Below are positions 37,391-46,124 of a stretch of DNA of 64,000 nt, piece by piece. The translations under genes were made by a program, and so were the position numbers. Positions within the stretch are counted from its first letter, which is position 1. Each line of letters opens with the position of its first letter. The stretch is from Bacillota bacterium (lineage in GTDB: Bacteria > Bacillota > Clostridia > Lachnospirales > Lachnospiraceae). Below the pieces are notes generated by a model. The model saw nothing but the letters and a program-made list of their open reading frames with translations. It did not search any database and was not told the origin of the DNA. The stretch covers positions 186,001 to 250,000 of the forward strand of contig JAEYLX010000049.1 in NCBI GenBank assembly GCA_023407575.1. The letters run 5' to 3'.

Positions 37391-38538
37391 AATATACCTC
37401 TATATAATTCCACTGTTTGTTGTGCCACATCATCCCATTTATACTTCTCGCAGATAAAGTCTGCTGCCTTATCTTTATAGTTTTGAACTATAGCAGCAGC
37501 ATCACAAAGCATCTGCAGTTTCTCTCTTAAATCATTTACACTGCTCTTTCTGAATATCACAGCTTTATCCTCTACAACCTCTGCACACTCTGCTATATCA
37601 GATACTACACAGCAATTCCCATAACTCATTGCCTCCAGCAAACTTAGCGGCATCCCTTCCAAATCACTTGGTAATACATATATGTAAGCATTGCTATACA
37701 GTTCATCCAAAATCTTTCCCTGAACAAATCCTATGAACATAATTCTTTCATCGCCTTCTGCCAGTTTATGAATTTCTTCCATGAAACTACCCGTGTCAGA
37801 TGCACCTCCAGCAATTATCAATTTCTTATCTGTTTTAATGTCTCTAAACGCTCTTACCAGATACCGAAGCCCTTTCTCCGGCACCAACCTGCCCAGGAAA
37901 AGGATGTAACTATCCTTTTCCAGATTCCAGCTTTCTTTCGTTATCTCTACTGGTCTAATAACAGGGCGGTTTACCCCATTAGGGATAAATAGTGTCTCTC
38001 TTCTATATGTTTTCTTAAAATACTTCTGAACACCTTCGCTTAGGACGATTATTTCATCTGCATACTTTGCAGCTACTTTTTCTCCAAACTTTATATACTT
38101 AGAGCCGAAGCCCTTTTTCCATTTTTCCCGGGACCAGTCTAAGCCGTGAATTGTGGCTACGCATCTCTTTCCAAAAAGCTTGGGCAGCCACAGCATTGCA
38201 CATGGCCCTTCTGCATGGTAATGGACTACATCATACCTTCCGAATGCCGCTCTAAAGCTTGCGGATGCAGAGGAGGTCATCGCTGCAAGGCCCTTTCTTT
38301 CAATAGTAATGACAGACTGCAGCTTTACTCCCTTGTATTCCTTGAGTTCTTTGCAGTCGAACTCCTTACCGCTAACGTGATGTCCTCGCCTGTTATAGCA
38401 AGAAACGCTATGCCCAAGCTTCACCAACCTTGTGGATAGTTCCTCTACGACAATCTCAATTCCACCTTCTCGAGAAGGAATTCTTTTATGCCCAAGCATG
38501 CAGATATTCAATTTTCTTCTATTCTTCTGCTCGTTCAT
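37387..38538 (-). CDS. GT4-family glycosyltransferase
   Basis: 383 residues, GT-B. KLNICMLGHKRIPSREGGIEIVVEEL marks the GT4 branch with the DUF1972-like N-terminus; the donor site is EGMPLSLLEAMSYGN. It follows the priming transferase directly, so it may add the second sugar; this is inference from order. Confidence 0.92.
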   Translation of the reverse strand: MNEQKNRRKLNICMLGHKRIPSREGGIEIVVEELSTRLVKLGHSVSCYNRRGHHVSGKEFDCKELKEYKGVKLQSVITIERKGLAAMTSSASASFRAAFGRYDVVHYHAEGPCAMLWLPKLFGKRCVATIHGLDWSREKWKKGFGSKYIKFGEKVAAKYADEIIVLSEGVQKYFKKTYRRETLFIPNGVNRPVIRPVEITKESWNLEKDSYILFLGRLVPEKGLRYLVRAFRDIKTDKKLIIAGGASDTGSFMEEIHKLAEGDERIMFIGFVQGKILDELYSNAYIYVLPSDLEGMPLSLLEAMSYGNCCVVSDIAECAEVVEDKAVIFRKSSVNDLREKLQMLCDAAAIVQNYKDKAADFICEKYKWDDVAQQTVELYRGIL

Positions 38539-38568
38539 TTCTCTTATTCCACCTCGTTCAACTATCTT

Positions 38569-39984
38569 TTACCTCGACCCTCGCCCAGTAAACATCACCA
38601 TAATTGTCTTTAATATCAACTTAATATCTAATAGCATGGACCACTGATCTATATACTCAATATCCATCTTAATTACCTCTTCAAACTCATTCACGTCACT
38701 CCTGCCGCTTACCTGCCAAAGCCCTGTTAATCCTGGCTTAAGACTAAGCCTCTTCTTATGCCTACCTTCATATTGTATAAATTCATCCTCCGTTGGAGGA
38801 CGGGTACCTACCAAGCTCATATCACCCATTAAGACATTAAAAAATTGTGGGAACTCATCCAAACTTGTTTTACGGATGAATTTGCCCACCTTGGTTACTC
38901 TAGGATCATTTGTCATCTTAAACATTAAGCCATTAACCTCATTTTGATCCTCAAGGGCTTTCTTCCGCTGCTCTGCATCTTTGCACATGGAACGAAACTT
39001 GTATATTTTAAATTTTCTTCCATTCTTACCAACTCTTATTTGTGAGAAGAATACTGGTCCCTTAGACTCAATTAGTATAATCGGAGCTAAGATTAGGGTA
39101 AGAATTAATGTTAGTATTGTTCCAACAAGACCTCCTAGGATGTCTAAGAGGCGTTTTACTATTGCATTTCTGGCATCAAATAATACGGAGGAAAATGTTA
39201 TGACCTGATGACCTGCGTATTCATTCACTGTTTTTTCTTTTACCATAAGGTTATCAAACAAATCTAAATTTATATGTACGGTAACACCCATCTTTTCAAA
39301 CTCTAATACTAACTCCTCCAGCTGCTGCATATCAGACCTTGGTATGTTTATAAATACCTCGTCGACTACAATCAGCTTAGCCATTTCAAAAAGATTGTCA
39401 CGGTTTGCCACCACTTTTATTCCTTCAATTGTGTCCCCAACCCGATCTTCATCCCAGATCGCAATGGAGTTAACTTGTATTGACCATTCATATTCTCCAC
39501 GCATTTTGCGTATTGTTCTTAATGCATTTCTAGATACGGTAATTAGCATTACTTTATTACTGGATTGGCTTGTTTTATAGCCCAGCAATAATATAATCTT
39601 CATACAAGTTCGTAAAACATAAGTCATTAGGGAGTAGAGTGCGAAGAATAAGAATAGAAAGACTCTGGAATAGAAACCGCCTAGCTGAAATACAAACATA
39701 TATCCAAATACGATAAGTGCTAATTTTCCTTGGTCTTTTATTAAACTAACTAGTTCTTCGAAATATCCTCTCTTGAAAATATTCTTATTATGATCGTTAC
39801 CATGCCCTATCACAATTACGGATAAGAAAATAACAATGAACAGGTTTCCATAAATACCTTTTGGAAAGCCACCTTCTAAAATACCGCCTCGACTGTAACC
39901 AGCTATTAGAAATGATGCAACCATACTAAAAATATCAACGATAAAAGTAAGTAGAATTGTTAATCCTATGTTATCGCGTTTCAT
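38569..39984 (-). CDS. Polyprenyl-phosphate sugar-1-phosphate transferase (EPS priming)
   Basis: 471 residues. Four to five N-terminal spans, a central CoA-binding-like domain, a further membrane helix and a C-terminal Bac_transf domain with KRLLDILGGLVG, KIYKFRSM, VGTRPPTEDEF and LKPGLTGLWQVSGRSD. Transfers a sugar phosphate to undecaprenyl phosphate, the first committed step of the repeat unit; the specific sugar (often glucose or galactose) cannot be read. Start overlaps the preceding stop by one base (TAATG). Confidence 0.95.
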   Translation of the reverse strand: MKRDNIGLTILLTFIVDIFSMVASFLIAGYSRGGILEGGFPKGIYGNLFIVIFLSVIVIGHGNDHNKNIFKRGYFEELVSLIKDQGKLALIVFGYMFVFQLGGFYSRVFLFLFFALYSLMTYVLRTCMKIILLLGYKTSQSSNKVMLITVSRNALRTIRKMRGEYEWSIQVNSIAIWDEDRVGDTIEGIKVVANRDNLFEMAKLIVVDEVFINIPRSDMQQLEELVLEFEKMGVTVHINLDLFDNLMVKEKTVNEYAGHQVITFSSVLFDARNAIVKRLLDILGGLVGTILTLILTLILAPIILIESKGPVFFSQIRVGKNGRKFKIYKFRSMCKDAEQRKKALEDQNEVNGLMFKMTNDPRVTKVGKFIRKTSLDEFPQFFNVLMGDMSLVGTRPPTEDEFIQYEGRHKKRLSLKPGLTGLWQVSGRSDVNEFEEVIKMDIEYIDQWSMLLDIKLILKTIMVMFTGRGSR

Positions 39985-40196
39985 TATGCAACCTCATTTC
40001 CCTTAAGTAGATCAGTGATTTCATTATCCTTATCCATGCGCTTAACATAAAGCATATTTTTTTTGGATACAAATATACAAATTCCCAATATAAATAATAG
40101 AATTCCCAACACTAATATCAGTAATGGTATATTTATATTATTTGTTATGGTGTCCTCTGTAAAAAAATGTACAAATATTGATAAAATTGAATTCAT
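39984..40196 (-). CDS. Small single-span membrane protein at head of EPS operon
   Basis: 70 residues: membrane helix ~24-43 (PLLILVLGILLFILGICIFV) then a charged cytoplasmic tail (KRMDKDNEITDLLKGNEVA). Not recognised. It overlaps the priming transferase by one base and its own start overlaps an 11-codon leader ORF, so all three are translationally linked. It could anchor or regulate the priming enzyme. AAAGGGGGGAG ahead of ATG 40196. Confidence 0.7.
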   Translation of the reverse strand: MNSILSIFVHFFTEDTITNNINIPLLILVLGILLFILGICIFVSKKNMLYVKRMDKDNEITDLLKGNEVA

Positions 40197-40228
40197 AAAG
40201 TTCTCCCCCCTTTACCATTAAGCTTCAT
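40193..40228 (-). CDS. 11-codon leader ORF upstream of EPS operon
   Basis: ATG 40228 with AGGAG six bases upstream encodes MKLNGKGGRTL and stops at TGA overlapping the next ATG (ATGA). It carries the next gene's ribosome site within its own sequence. It may set translation of the operon by coupling; the peptide itself need not be functional. Confidence 0.5.
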   Translation of the reverse strand: MKLNGKGGRTL

Positions 40229-40351
40229 AATATCTCCTATGTTGCTAGGATGGCCACAGACCGACTAGTAACAATCGTATCTCTTGTTGGTAATTAGTTA
40301 GGTACTTTATTCAATTTATCAATTGTAATTTTTTAACATATTTTGATAGTT

Positions 40352-40380
40352 ATATTAGCAACATTATAAGTATTTTTCAA
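40352..40380 (-). promoter_or_regulatory. Probable EPS operon promoter
   Basis: Minus-strand TTGAAA (40375-40380), 17 bp, TAATAT (40352-40357), about 115 bp upstream of the leader ORF. The 40197-40701 stretch is otherwise very AT-rich and shows no gene I trust. Confidence 0.5.
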
Positions 40381-40701
40381 ATAAATTCGTAGGACATTTT
40401 CCAACAATTTACTATTATTTTTGAATAAGTATTCGTTTTTTTCTGTCACCTATTTTTTTGTAAAATTAATGAAACAGTGTGTATTAAAGGGGTACAAGAG
40501 ATTAGCAACGTATTTTAGACATGAATAATCCTGTTGATTTATCATTTTTTTTATCATATTTACAAGATTAAAATATATTCTTTCTTTATTCTCTTAATTT
40601 CTGTTGTAACATAATCATGATTTATGTTAAATTCACGAATTATTCTATTAATTTGATGCTTTATTGTATATCTTTCACATAATCCTATTGAAACTGCATG
40701 C

Positions 40702-40748
40702 AAAAAGCTCCCGTTCCAAGCAGGTTTGAACCGCTTTGTAACGAGAGC
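40702..40748 (-). terminator. Terminator after the mgtC-like gene
   Basis: Stem GCTCTCGTT with AACGGGAGC (one G-U pair) extended by AAGC/GCTT inside, followed on the minus strand by five U. It insulates the EPS promoter from the gene upstream. Confidence 0.88.
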
Positions 40749-40854
40749 CTCATTATTTAGAATTTTAATATTGTATTTATTATTCAATATCAAGTCATTA
40801 TTACTTCTGCACAATATTGTTATATCTTAAGCTATGGCACATAATGTCTTGTTC

Positions 40855-41544
40855 CTAAATCTCTTCCACAAACCCAACACCCTCTAACGAACCGATGGTT
40901 GTTATGGTTTCTAAACGTATCTTTTTCTGTCTTAGCTTCAGCGTCATTATCGCTGCTGCGGAAGCATTTTTATCATAGGAGGGCTTCACCATCTCAATCG
41001 AATCAATATGTACCTGGTGTGCCTTTAATGCATCTAATATTGATGAAATGGATGCTGACTTGTCAAATTCCACATAAATGTCGAGAACCTTGGATTTTGA
41101 CAGAATGTAATTATCTAATCGATGCAATACAATAGTGGAAAACGCAATTAAAAGACAAGAAAATATCGCCGCCTTATAAAACCCTATACCAATTGCCAAC
41201 CCCATACAAGCCGTAGCCCAAAGTCCTGCTGCTGTTGTTAGCCCTTTTACCTGGTGTCTGCCAGTTACAATAATTGTACCTGCACCGAGAAAACCGATGC
41301 CGGAGATTACCTGTGCAGCAATCCTTGTGGGATCTTCTATATGAAACTCCTGAGCAATAAATTGATTGGTCATGATTGCTAATGCAGAACCAAGACAAAC
41401 CAGGATGTGAGTTCGAAGTCCCGCCGGTCGCCCTGCTCGCCCACGTTCATAGCCAATAACTCCTCCAAGAATAATAGCTAATAATAACCTTACCACAATC
41501 GTTGTATCATTAATTGAGCTTAAATCCGTTGTAAAATCAAACAT
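40855..41544 (-). CDS. MgtC/SapB-family membrane protein
   Basis: 229 residues. Five N-terminal spans with the family signature (LLAIILGGVIGYERGRAGRPAGLRTHILVC, then GIGFLGAGTII and VKGLTTAAGLWATACMGLA) and a C-terminal ACT-like soluble domain (~150-229). MgtC proteins act in magnesium limitation and acid or intracellular stress, often by modulating ATP synthase; some members transport. GAAGGAGGTG precedes ATG 41544. It lies downstream of truA, separated by the 12-bp repeat tract, and closes with a terminator. Confidence 0.93.
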   Translation of the reverse strand: MFDFTTDLSSINDTTIVVRLLLAIILGGVIGYERGRAGRPAGLRTHILVCLGSALAIMTNQFIAQEFHIEDPTRIAAQVISGIGFLGAGTIIVTGRHQVKGLTTAAGLWATACMGLAIGIGFYKAAIFSCLLIAFSTIVLHRLDNYILSKSKVLDIYVEFDKSASISSILDALKAHQVHIDSIEMVKPSYDKNASAAAIMTLKLRQKKIRLETITTIGSLEGVGFVEEI

Positions 41545-41631
41545 GAGACTTCACCTCCTTCTTAACTACTGAACTAATTTTTCTTTTCAGGCTTATTTGC
41601 CTTCTACTGTTTTCTTGCATTTATTTTAATT

Positions 41632-41831
41632 CTGTATCTGTTTCTATATTTATTCTGTATTTATTTTGTATTTAATTTTGTATTTACTTATATATTTATT
41701 TTTGCATCTTTTTCTGTATTTACTTCAGTATTTATTTTTGCATTTTCTTTTGTACTTATTTTTGTACTTATTTTTGTATTTGTTTTTGTATTTATTTCTG
41801 TATTTATTTCTGTATTTACTTCTGCATTTAT
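41632..41831 (-). repeat. 12-bp tandem repeat tract at the 3' end of truA
   Basis: On the minus strand about 14 units of the pattern ATAAATACAGAA with scattered changes run from 41831 to ~41664, then lose phase to ~41632. The truA stop codon lies in the first unit and TAA recurs each unit in that frame. In the -1 frame the tract stays open for about 45 codons and reads as a tetrapeptide series (INAE, VNTE, INTE, INTK and relatives). The reverse strand is only a low-complexity Leu/Tyr/Phe string. Confidence 0.85.
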
Positions 41832-42619
41832 TTTACTTCTATATCCCTTACTATATCTTCCCTTGTATCTTTTCGGTCTTCTTCCATATATTCTATCTTT
41901 ATTAACGTTAACCCCTGTGCCAGCGCTGTCGGTCCAGCCAGGCTCCTATCGCATCCATCTAATATATCTCTTACTTTCTCGGGGGGATAAGCTCCTCTAC
42001 CTACCTCAATCAGCGTGCCAGCAATAATTCGAACCATATTGTAAAGAAATCCACCACCGGTCACAGAAATCGTTATATTATCCACAGTTTTAGTTACGGT
42101 TAGTTGATATACGGTACGAACTGTATCCAGCACCTGGGTTTTAACAGAGCAAAAGCTTTTAAAGTCATGTTCACCCAGCAAATAATTGGCTGCTTCCTGC
42201 ATTAATTGCACATCTAGCCCATAATAAATATGGGTACTATATAGTCTTTTGGTTGGTAACCCTATCCTATTATTATAAATACAATACTCATAAGTCTTTT
42301 CACTGACTGTTTTTCTTGGGTGAAAATCATAAGAAACTTCTCTAGAGCTTTGAACGCGGATATCCTCGGGTAATCTTTGATTAACTGCAAGGCAAACTTT
42401 TTCTGCAGGCATTGCACTCTTAGTATCAAAAACAGCTACATTTCCAAGTGCATGCACTCCAGAATCAGTTCTGCTGGCTCCAATCACAACAATTTCCTCA
42501 CCTAACAAAGAGGATAACGCCTTATTTAATTCGGCTTCTATCGTTGGCATACCAGGTTGAAGTTGCCAGCCACAATACGCCGTTCCATCATATGCAATTA
42601 TTAATTTAATTCGCTTCAT
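41828..42619 (-). CDS. truA: tRNA pseudouridine synthase A
   Basis: 263 residues, full length. Isomerises uridines 38-40 in tRNA anticodon arms. IAYDGTAYCGWQLQPG, GASRTDSGVHALGNVAVF (catalytic Asp in RTDSGVH) and GGGFLYNMVRIIAGTLIEVGRG are diagnostic. The last ~15 residues (EDRKDTREDIVRDIEVK) extend beyond the usual end and grade into the tandem repeat. Normally next to ecfT, as here, across a 401-bp gap. Confidence 0.97.
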   Translation of the reverse strand: MKRIKLIIAYDGTAYCGWQLQPGMPTIEAELNKALSSLLGEEIVVIGASRTDSGVHALGNVAVFDTKSAMPAEKVCLAVNQRLPEDIRVQSSREVSYDFHPRKTVSEKTYEYCIYNNRIGLPTKRLYSTHIYYGLDVQLMQEAANYLLGEHDFKSFCSVKTQVLDTVRTVYQLTVTKTVDNITISVTGGGFLYNMVRIIAGTLIEVGRGAYPPEKVRDILDGCDRSLAGPTALAQGLTLIKIEYMEEDRKDTREDIVRDIEVK

Positions 42620-42637
42620 ATACGTTTCCGTTCATCC

Positions 42638-42655
42638 GTATGTTTCATAACATAC
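42638..42655. promoter_or_regulatory. Small dyad upstream of truA
   Basis: GTATGTT and AACATAC separated by 4 bp, 19 bp before the truA start. Could be an operator or a short RNA hairpin near the ribosome site. No matching copy was noticed elsewhere in the window. Confidence 0.35.
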
Positions 42656-42940
42656 CTTATTTTTAACAATATTTAAATTAGTTATAGCGTAAAAAGCCAT
42701 ATTAGACTGAAAGGGATGAATATTACTGAATCTATTTCCAGATAGCACAAACCAGCATCTATAAACTGTCTCATTTTTATTCAATTCATAGAATGGTAAA
42801 GCAAATCCCGATGGATATAGATACGGGCATAATCATCTATAATAGACTAGATTGGTTGTTTTCACTCTAATTAAATTAAGGTATCATAAGTATTTTATTC
42901 GTCAAATCCTACTTATGACACCCCATAAATTATAATTATA

Positions 42941-42963
42941 TCCTGAACAAATGCTGTTCAGGA
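42941..42963 (-). terminator. Hairpin after ecfT, weak terminator
   Basis: TCCTGAACA and complement around a 5-nt loop, followed on the minus strand by an AU-rich but broken tract (ATATAATTATAATTTA). It is the only notable element in the 42656-43020 gap; the rest shows nothing. Full termination between ecfT and truA is uncertain. Confidence 0.5.
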
Positions 42964-43020
42964 TCTTGTTGCTCCAATCGGTATTTGCAAACATGCTTGC
43001 AATACCTCATTCCGCTTTCA

Positions 43021-43839
43021 TTATATGATACCTGCTTTATGAATTAGACTTATTCCTATTAGTACGCCAAGATATAACACCATCATAAGATAGGATATAT
43101 AATCTCTACTGTTATAACGGAGCGGTTTCATCTTAGTCCTTCCATCTCCACCTCGGTAGCACCTTGCTTCCATTGCCATTGCCAAATCATTTGCTCTACG
43201 AAATGCAGAAACAAATAATGGCACTAGAAGTGGTATCAAACTTTTAGCTTTTTTCATTAGTCCACCTGATTCGAAGTCAGCACCTCTTGCCATTTGTGCT
43301 TTCATTATTTTGTCCGTCTCTTCAAGTAAAATAGGAATAAAACGCAAAGCAATTGACATCATCATCGCAATCTCATGTACTGGAACTTTAATGCGGTTTA
43401 ATGGTCTCATGACCTTCTCCAAGCCATCTGTTAATTGATTTGGAGTCGTTGTAAACGTCATTAACGAGGAGCCTAGAATTAGAAATATCAGGCGTATTGC
43501 CATAAATACTGCGGACCGAATACCCACATCTGTTACTCGAAATATCCAAAATCTTAAAACTTCATCTCCCTGTGAAGTTAAGAACAAATTAAAAAACATT
43601 GTAAATAATAAAAGTACAATGACTGCTTTCAAGCCTTTGACAATAAAGCCGAATGGTACTTTTGAAAGCTTAATAATTGTTGCCAAGAATAATGCCACAG
43701 CTATATAGCCATAGACCGAATTAAATGCAAATAGGGACACAATAAATACAAAGGTTCCTATTAATTTCACTCTTGGATCAAGTCGGTGCAAGATGGAATC
43801 GGTGGGATAATACTGACCGATAGTAATATCTCTAATCAT
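43021..43839 (-). CDS. ecfT: ECF transporter transmembrane subunit EcfT
   Basis: 272 residues, about five to six spans. Carries the two Ala-Arg motifs of the coupling helices that dock onto the ATPases: AQMARGADFE and AMEARCYRGG. Forms the shared EcfA1-EcfA2-EcfT module used by interchangeable S components such as ThiT at 8.4 kb. Follows ecfA2 by 48 bp; ribosome site AGGAAGTGAG upstream of ATG 43839. Confidence 0.96.
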   Translation of the reverse strand: MIRDITIGQYYPTDSILHRLDPRVKLIGTFVFIVSLFAFNSVYGYIAVALFLATIIKLSKVPFGFIVKGLKAVIVLLLFTMFFNLFLTSQGDEVLRFWIFRVTDVGIRSAVFMAIRLIFLILGSSLMTFTTTPNQLTDGLEKVMRPLNRIKVPVHEIAMMMSIALRFIPILLEETDKIMKAQMARGADFESGGLMKKAKSLIPLLVPLFVSAFRRANDLAMAMEARCYRGGDGRTKMKPLRYNSRDYISYLMMVLYLGVLIGISLIHKAGII

Positions 43840-43887
43840 ACTTTGCTCACTTCCTACTAACGCTCTTAATGGCGATTATACATTTTT

Positions 43888-44733
43888 TTAACTAAACAAC
43901 TTTAATATTTCCTTCTTAGCTTCTTCTACTGTAGTTGCTTTTGTATTGACTTGATACCCTTTATTTTTTAAGGCATTCATAACATAAGTAACCTGCGGAG
44001 CTGCAAGATGCATTTCTTCCAGTTTCTTATACTGCGAAAAAACCTCACTGATGGGATGCTGCATAACAAGTTCTCCGTGGTTCATAACAAAAAGGCGGTC
44101 TGCATAGTTAGCAACATCCTCCATGCTATGGGTAACAAGGATAATTGTTATATTACTTTCCTTATGAAGCTTTGTAATCTGGTCAAGAATATCATCACGG
44201 CCTTTGGGATCAAGTCCAGCAGTTGGTTCATCAAGTATTAATACTTCTGGTCTCATAGCCAATACACCAGCAATAGCGACTCTACGCTTTTGCCCACCGG
44301 ACAACTCGAATGGAGATGCATCTAACAAGTCGTCACCGATACCTACCATTTTCAATGCTTCATAAGACCTTAGTTCACACTCTACTTTGTCTAACCCAAG
44401 ATTTGTTGGTCCAAAGATAACATCCTTAAAAACTGTGGTCTCAAATAACTGATGTTCTGGATATTGAAAAACAAGGCCTACCTTGCTCCGCAATTGTCTT
44501 AAATTATATTTTGGATCATAAATATCTTCTCCATTAAAATATATTTGACCACTCGTTGCCTTAATCAGACCATTCATATGTTGAATTAGTGTTGATTTTC
44601 CAGATCCAGTGTGTCCAATTAAGCCAATGAATTCACCCTTTTCAATCTGAAAGCTGACATCTTTAATTGCATGTCTGGCAAAAGCAGTCCCCGTACTGTA
44701 TTCATAATTAACTTTGTTAAAAATTATTTGCAA
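43888..44733 (-). CDS. ecfA2: ECF transporter ATPase EcfA2
   Basis: 281 residues. Walker A GHTGSGKST, Q-loop VFQYPEHQLFE (diagnostic for the Ecf subfamily), signature LSGGQKRRVAIAG, Walker B ILDEPTAGLDP and His switch THSMEDV. Heterodimer partner of EcfA1. The start is probably TTG 44733, five bases after AGGTGA; GTG 44742 is possible but would leave the site internal. Confidence 0.95.
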   Translation of the reverse strand: MQIIFNKVNYEYSTGTAFARHAIKDVSFQIEKGEFIGLIGHTGSGKSTLIQHMNGLIKATSGQIYFNGEDIYDPKYNLRQLRSKVGLVFQYPEHQLFETTVFKDVIFGPTNLGLDKVECELRSYEALKMVGIGDDLLDASPFELSGGQKRRVAIAGVLAMRPEVLILDEPTAGLDPKGRDDILDQITKLHKESNITIILVTHSMEDVANYADRLFVMNHGELVMQHPISEVFSQYKKLEEMHLAAPQVTYVMNALKNKGYQVNTKATTVEEAKKEILKLFS

Positions 44734-44794
44734 TTCTCTCACCTACTTATCTGTGAATATAAAATTATTATCTATAAAATACATAACTTTCTCT

Positions 44795-45646
44795 TTATTT
44801 TAATGCCTCAATTGCTACCATAAACTCTTCAACAGTTAAAATACCCTTGGGTAAATTTAACCCTGTCTTTTTAAGTTCATATGCAAGTTCTGTCACCTGT
44901 GGAACATCTAATCGATATCTTTTTATATCTTCGACACGAGAGAAAATTTCACGAGGAGTACCCTCCATCACTACATGTCCCTTTTCCATAACAAAAACTT
45001 TATTAGCGTATATTACTTCATCCATATGGTGTGTAATTAAAATTACAGTAACATTTTCTTTCTCATTTAATTCCTTAACTGTCGCAATTACCTCTTTACG
45101 CCCGTTAGGGTCTAACATAGCAGTTGGTTCATCTAATATAATACATTCTGGTTTCATTGCCATAATACCTGCAATGGCAACACGTTGTTTCTGACCTCCA
45201 GAAAGTTTATTGGGGGACATATTTCTATATTCTAACATACCAACAGCTTTCAGGCTTTCTTCAACTCTTTGCCAAATCTCTTTTGTTGGAATTCCCAAAT
45301 TTTCTGGTCCAAAACCTACATCCTCTTCAACAACTGTAGCTATAATCTGATTGTCAGGGTTTTGAAATACCATGCCAGCTTTTTGACGAATATCCCAAAG
45401 ATTTTTATCTTCAGCTGTATTCATTCCCTTTACCCATACACTACCTGCTGTTGGATAAAGTATTGCGTTAATATGCTTAGCCAAGGTTGATTTACCAGAA
45501 CCGTTAGCACCAAGAACTGCAACAAAGTCGCCTTTCTTTACATCAATGTTTACATTGTCAATCGCTTTATGAATGGATTCAACATTGCCTTCTTCATCAC
45601 GCCTTATATATTCAAATGATAGATCCTTTACCTTAATCATTTCCAT
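44795..45646 (-). CDS. ecfA1: ECF transporter ATPase EcfA1
   Basis: 283 residues. Walker A GANGSGKST, Q-loop VFQNPDNQIIA, signature LSGGQKQRVAIAG, Walker B ILDEPTAMLDP. Powers group II ECF transporters with EcfA2 and EcfT. ATG 45646 follows GAGGAT. First gene of the ecf unit; in most Firmicutes rplQ precedes it, whereas here a divergent ABC cassette does. A possible promoter (TTGTTT, 16 bp, TATAAT) lies near 45757-45784. Confidence 0.95.
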   Translation of the reverse strand: MEMIKVKDLSFEYIRRDEEGNVESIHKAIDNVNIDVKKGDFVAVLGANGSGKSTLAKHINAILYPTAGSVWVKGMNTAEDKNLWDIRQKAGMVFQNPDNQIIATVVEEDVGFGPENLGIPTKEIWQRVEESLKAVGMLEYRNMSPNKLSGGQKQRVAIAGIMAMKPECIILDEPTAMLDPNGRKEVIATVKELNEKENVTVILITHHMDEVIYANKVFVMEKGHVVMEGTPREIFSRVEDIKRYRLDVPQVTELAYELKKTGLNLPKGILTVEEFMVAIEALK

Positions 45647-46124
45647 ACTATATCCTCATTTCTAGGGCAAATTCAAACTAAAGTCAATTAAGCCATCTTT
45701 TATGTTGAATTATCTTAAGATAAAAAGTACTTTTCATAATAATGACTACAAAAGATTATAACTCATAAGTTCATAAAAACAAATAAAAATTTAAACTTTA
45801 TATGAATTAAAGCATTAATTTTCTCCCAAACATCATCAATTATCTCTTTGTAGTGTCGGCTATTTGATTTAATTATTATTACATTAAAATTATTCAGCCT
45901 TAATTACCATAATTATATATGATAATTTTAAAATTTCTACTTATATTTTATAGTTATAAATATAAATTCATAAATTATTAATATCCACATTTTATATTTT
46001 ATAATTTAGTGTTTTAAATCTTTAAATTTCTTGCTCCATTCTGTTGAAATATTTACTTAATCATGCTATATTTATCAAATATTGCTATATTTTGTAATAT
46101 AATACTGATGAGAGGGGTTAATCA
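45647..46124. other. AT-rich divergent intergenic region
   Basis: 478 bp between ecfA1 (minus) and the plus-strand ABC cassette. Extremely AT-rich with several short dyads (for example around ATGATAATTTTAAAATTTC near 45919) but no gene. Rightward promoter at 46044-46072 and a probable leftward one near 45757-45784. The sequence is suitable for a repressor-controlled divergent promoter, though I see no clear Fur or Zur box. Confidence 0.5.
46044..46072 (+). promoter_or_regulatory. Promoter of the ABC-lipoprotein cassette
   Basis: TTGAAA (46044-46049), 17-bp spacer, TGC then TATATT (46067-46072), an extended -10 promoter about 50 bp before the TTG start of the first gene. Confidence 0.65.

Noticed and set aside
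40715..40735. GGTTCAAACC, like a tRNA T-loop
   Set aside because: It is the loop of the terminator hairpin; no acceptor, D or anticodon arms can be drawn around it.
40560..40814. 84-codon minus-strand reading frame between the EPS promoter and the mgtC-like gene
   Set aside because: It runs through a strong intrinsic terminator (40702-40748), begins at a TTG without a ribosome site and resembles no family.
41666..41905. Plus-strand frame coding an LFLYLFLYL-type protein
   Set aside because: It is the low-complexity reverse strand of the 12-bp repeat and truA; no ribosome site, and composition is explained by the repeat.
45900..46030. Fur/Zur operator upstream of the ABC cassette
   Set aside because: AT-rich dyads are present but none approaches a known Fur or Zur consensus.
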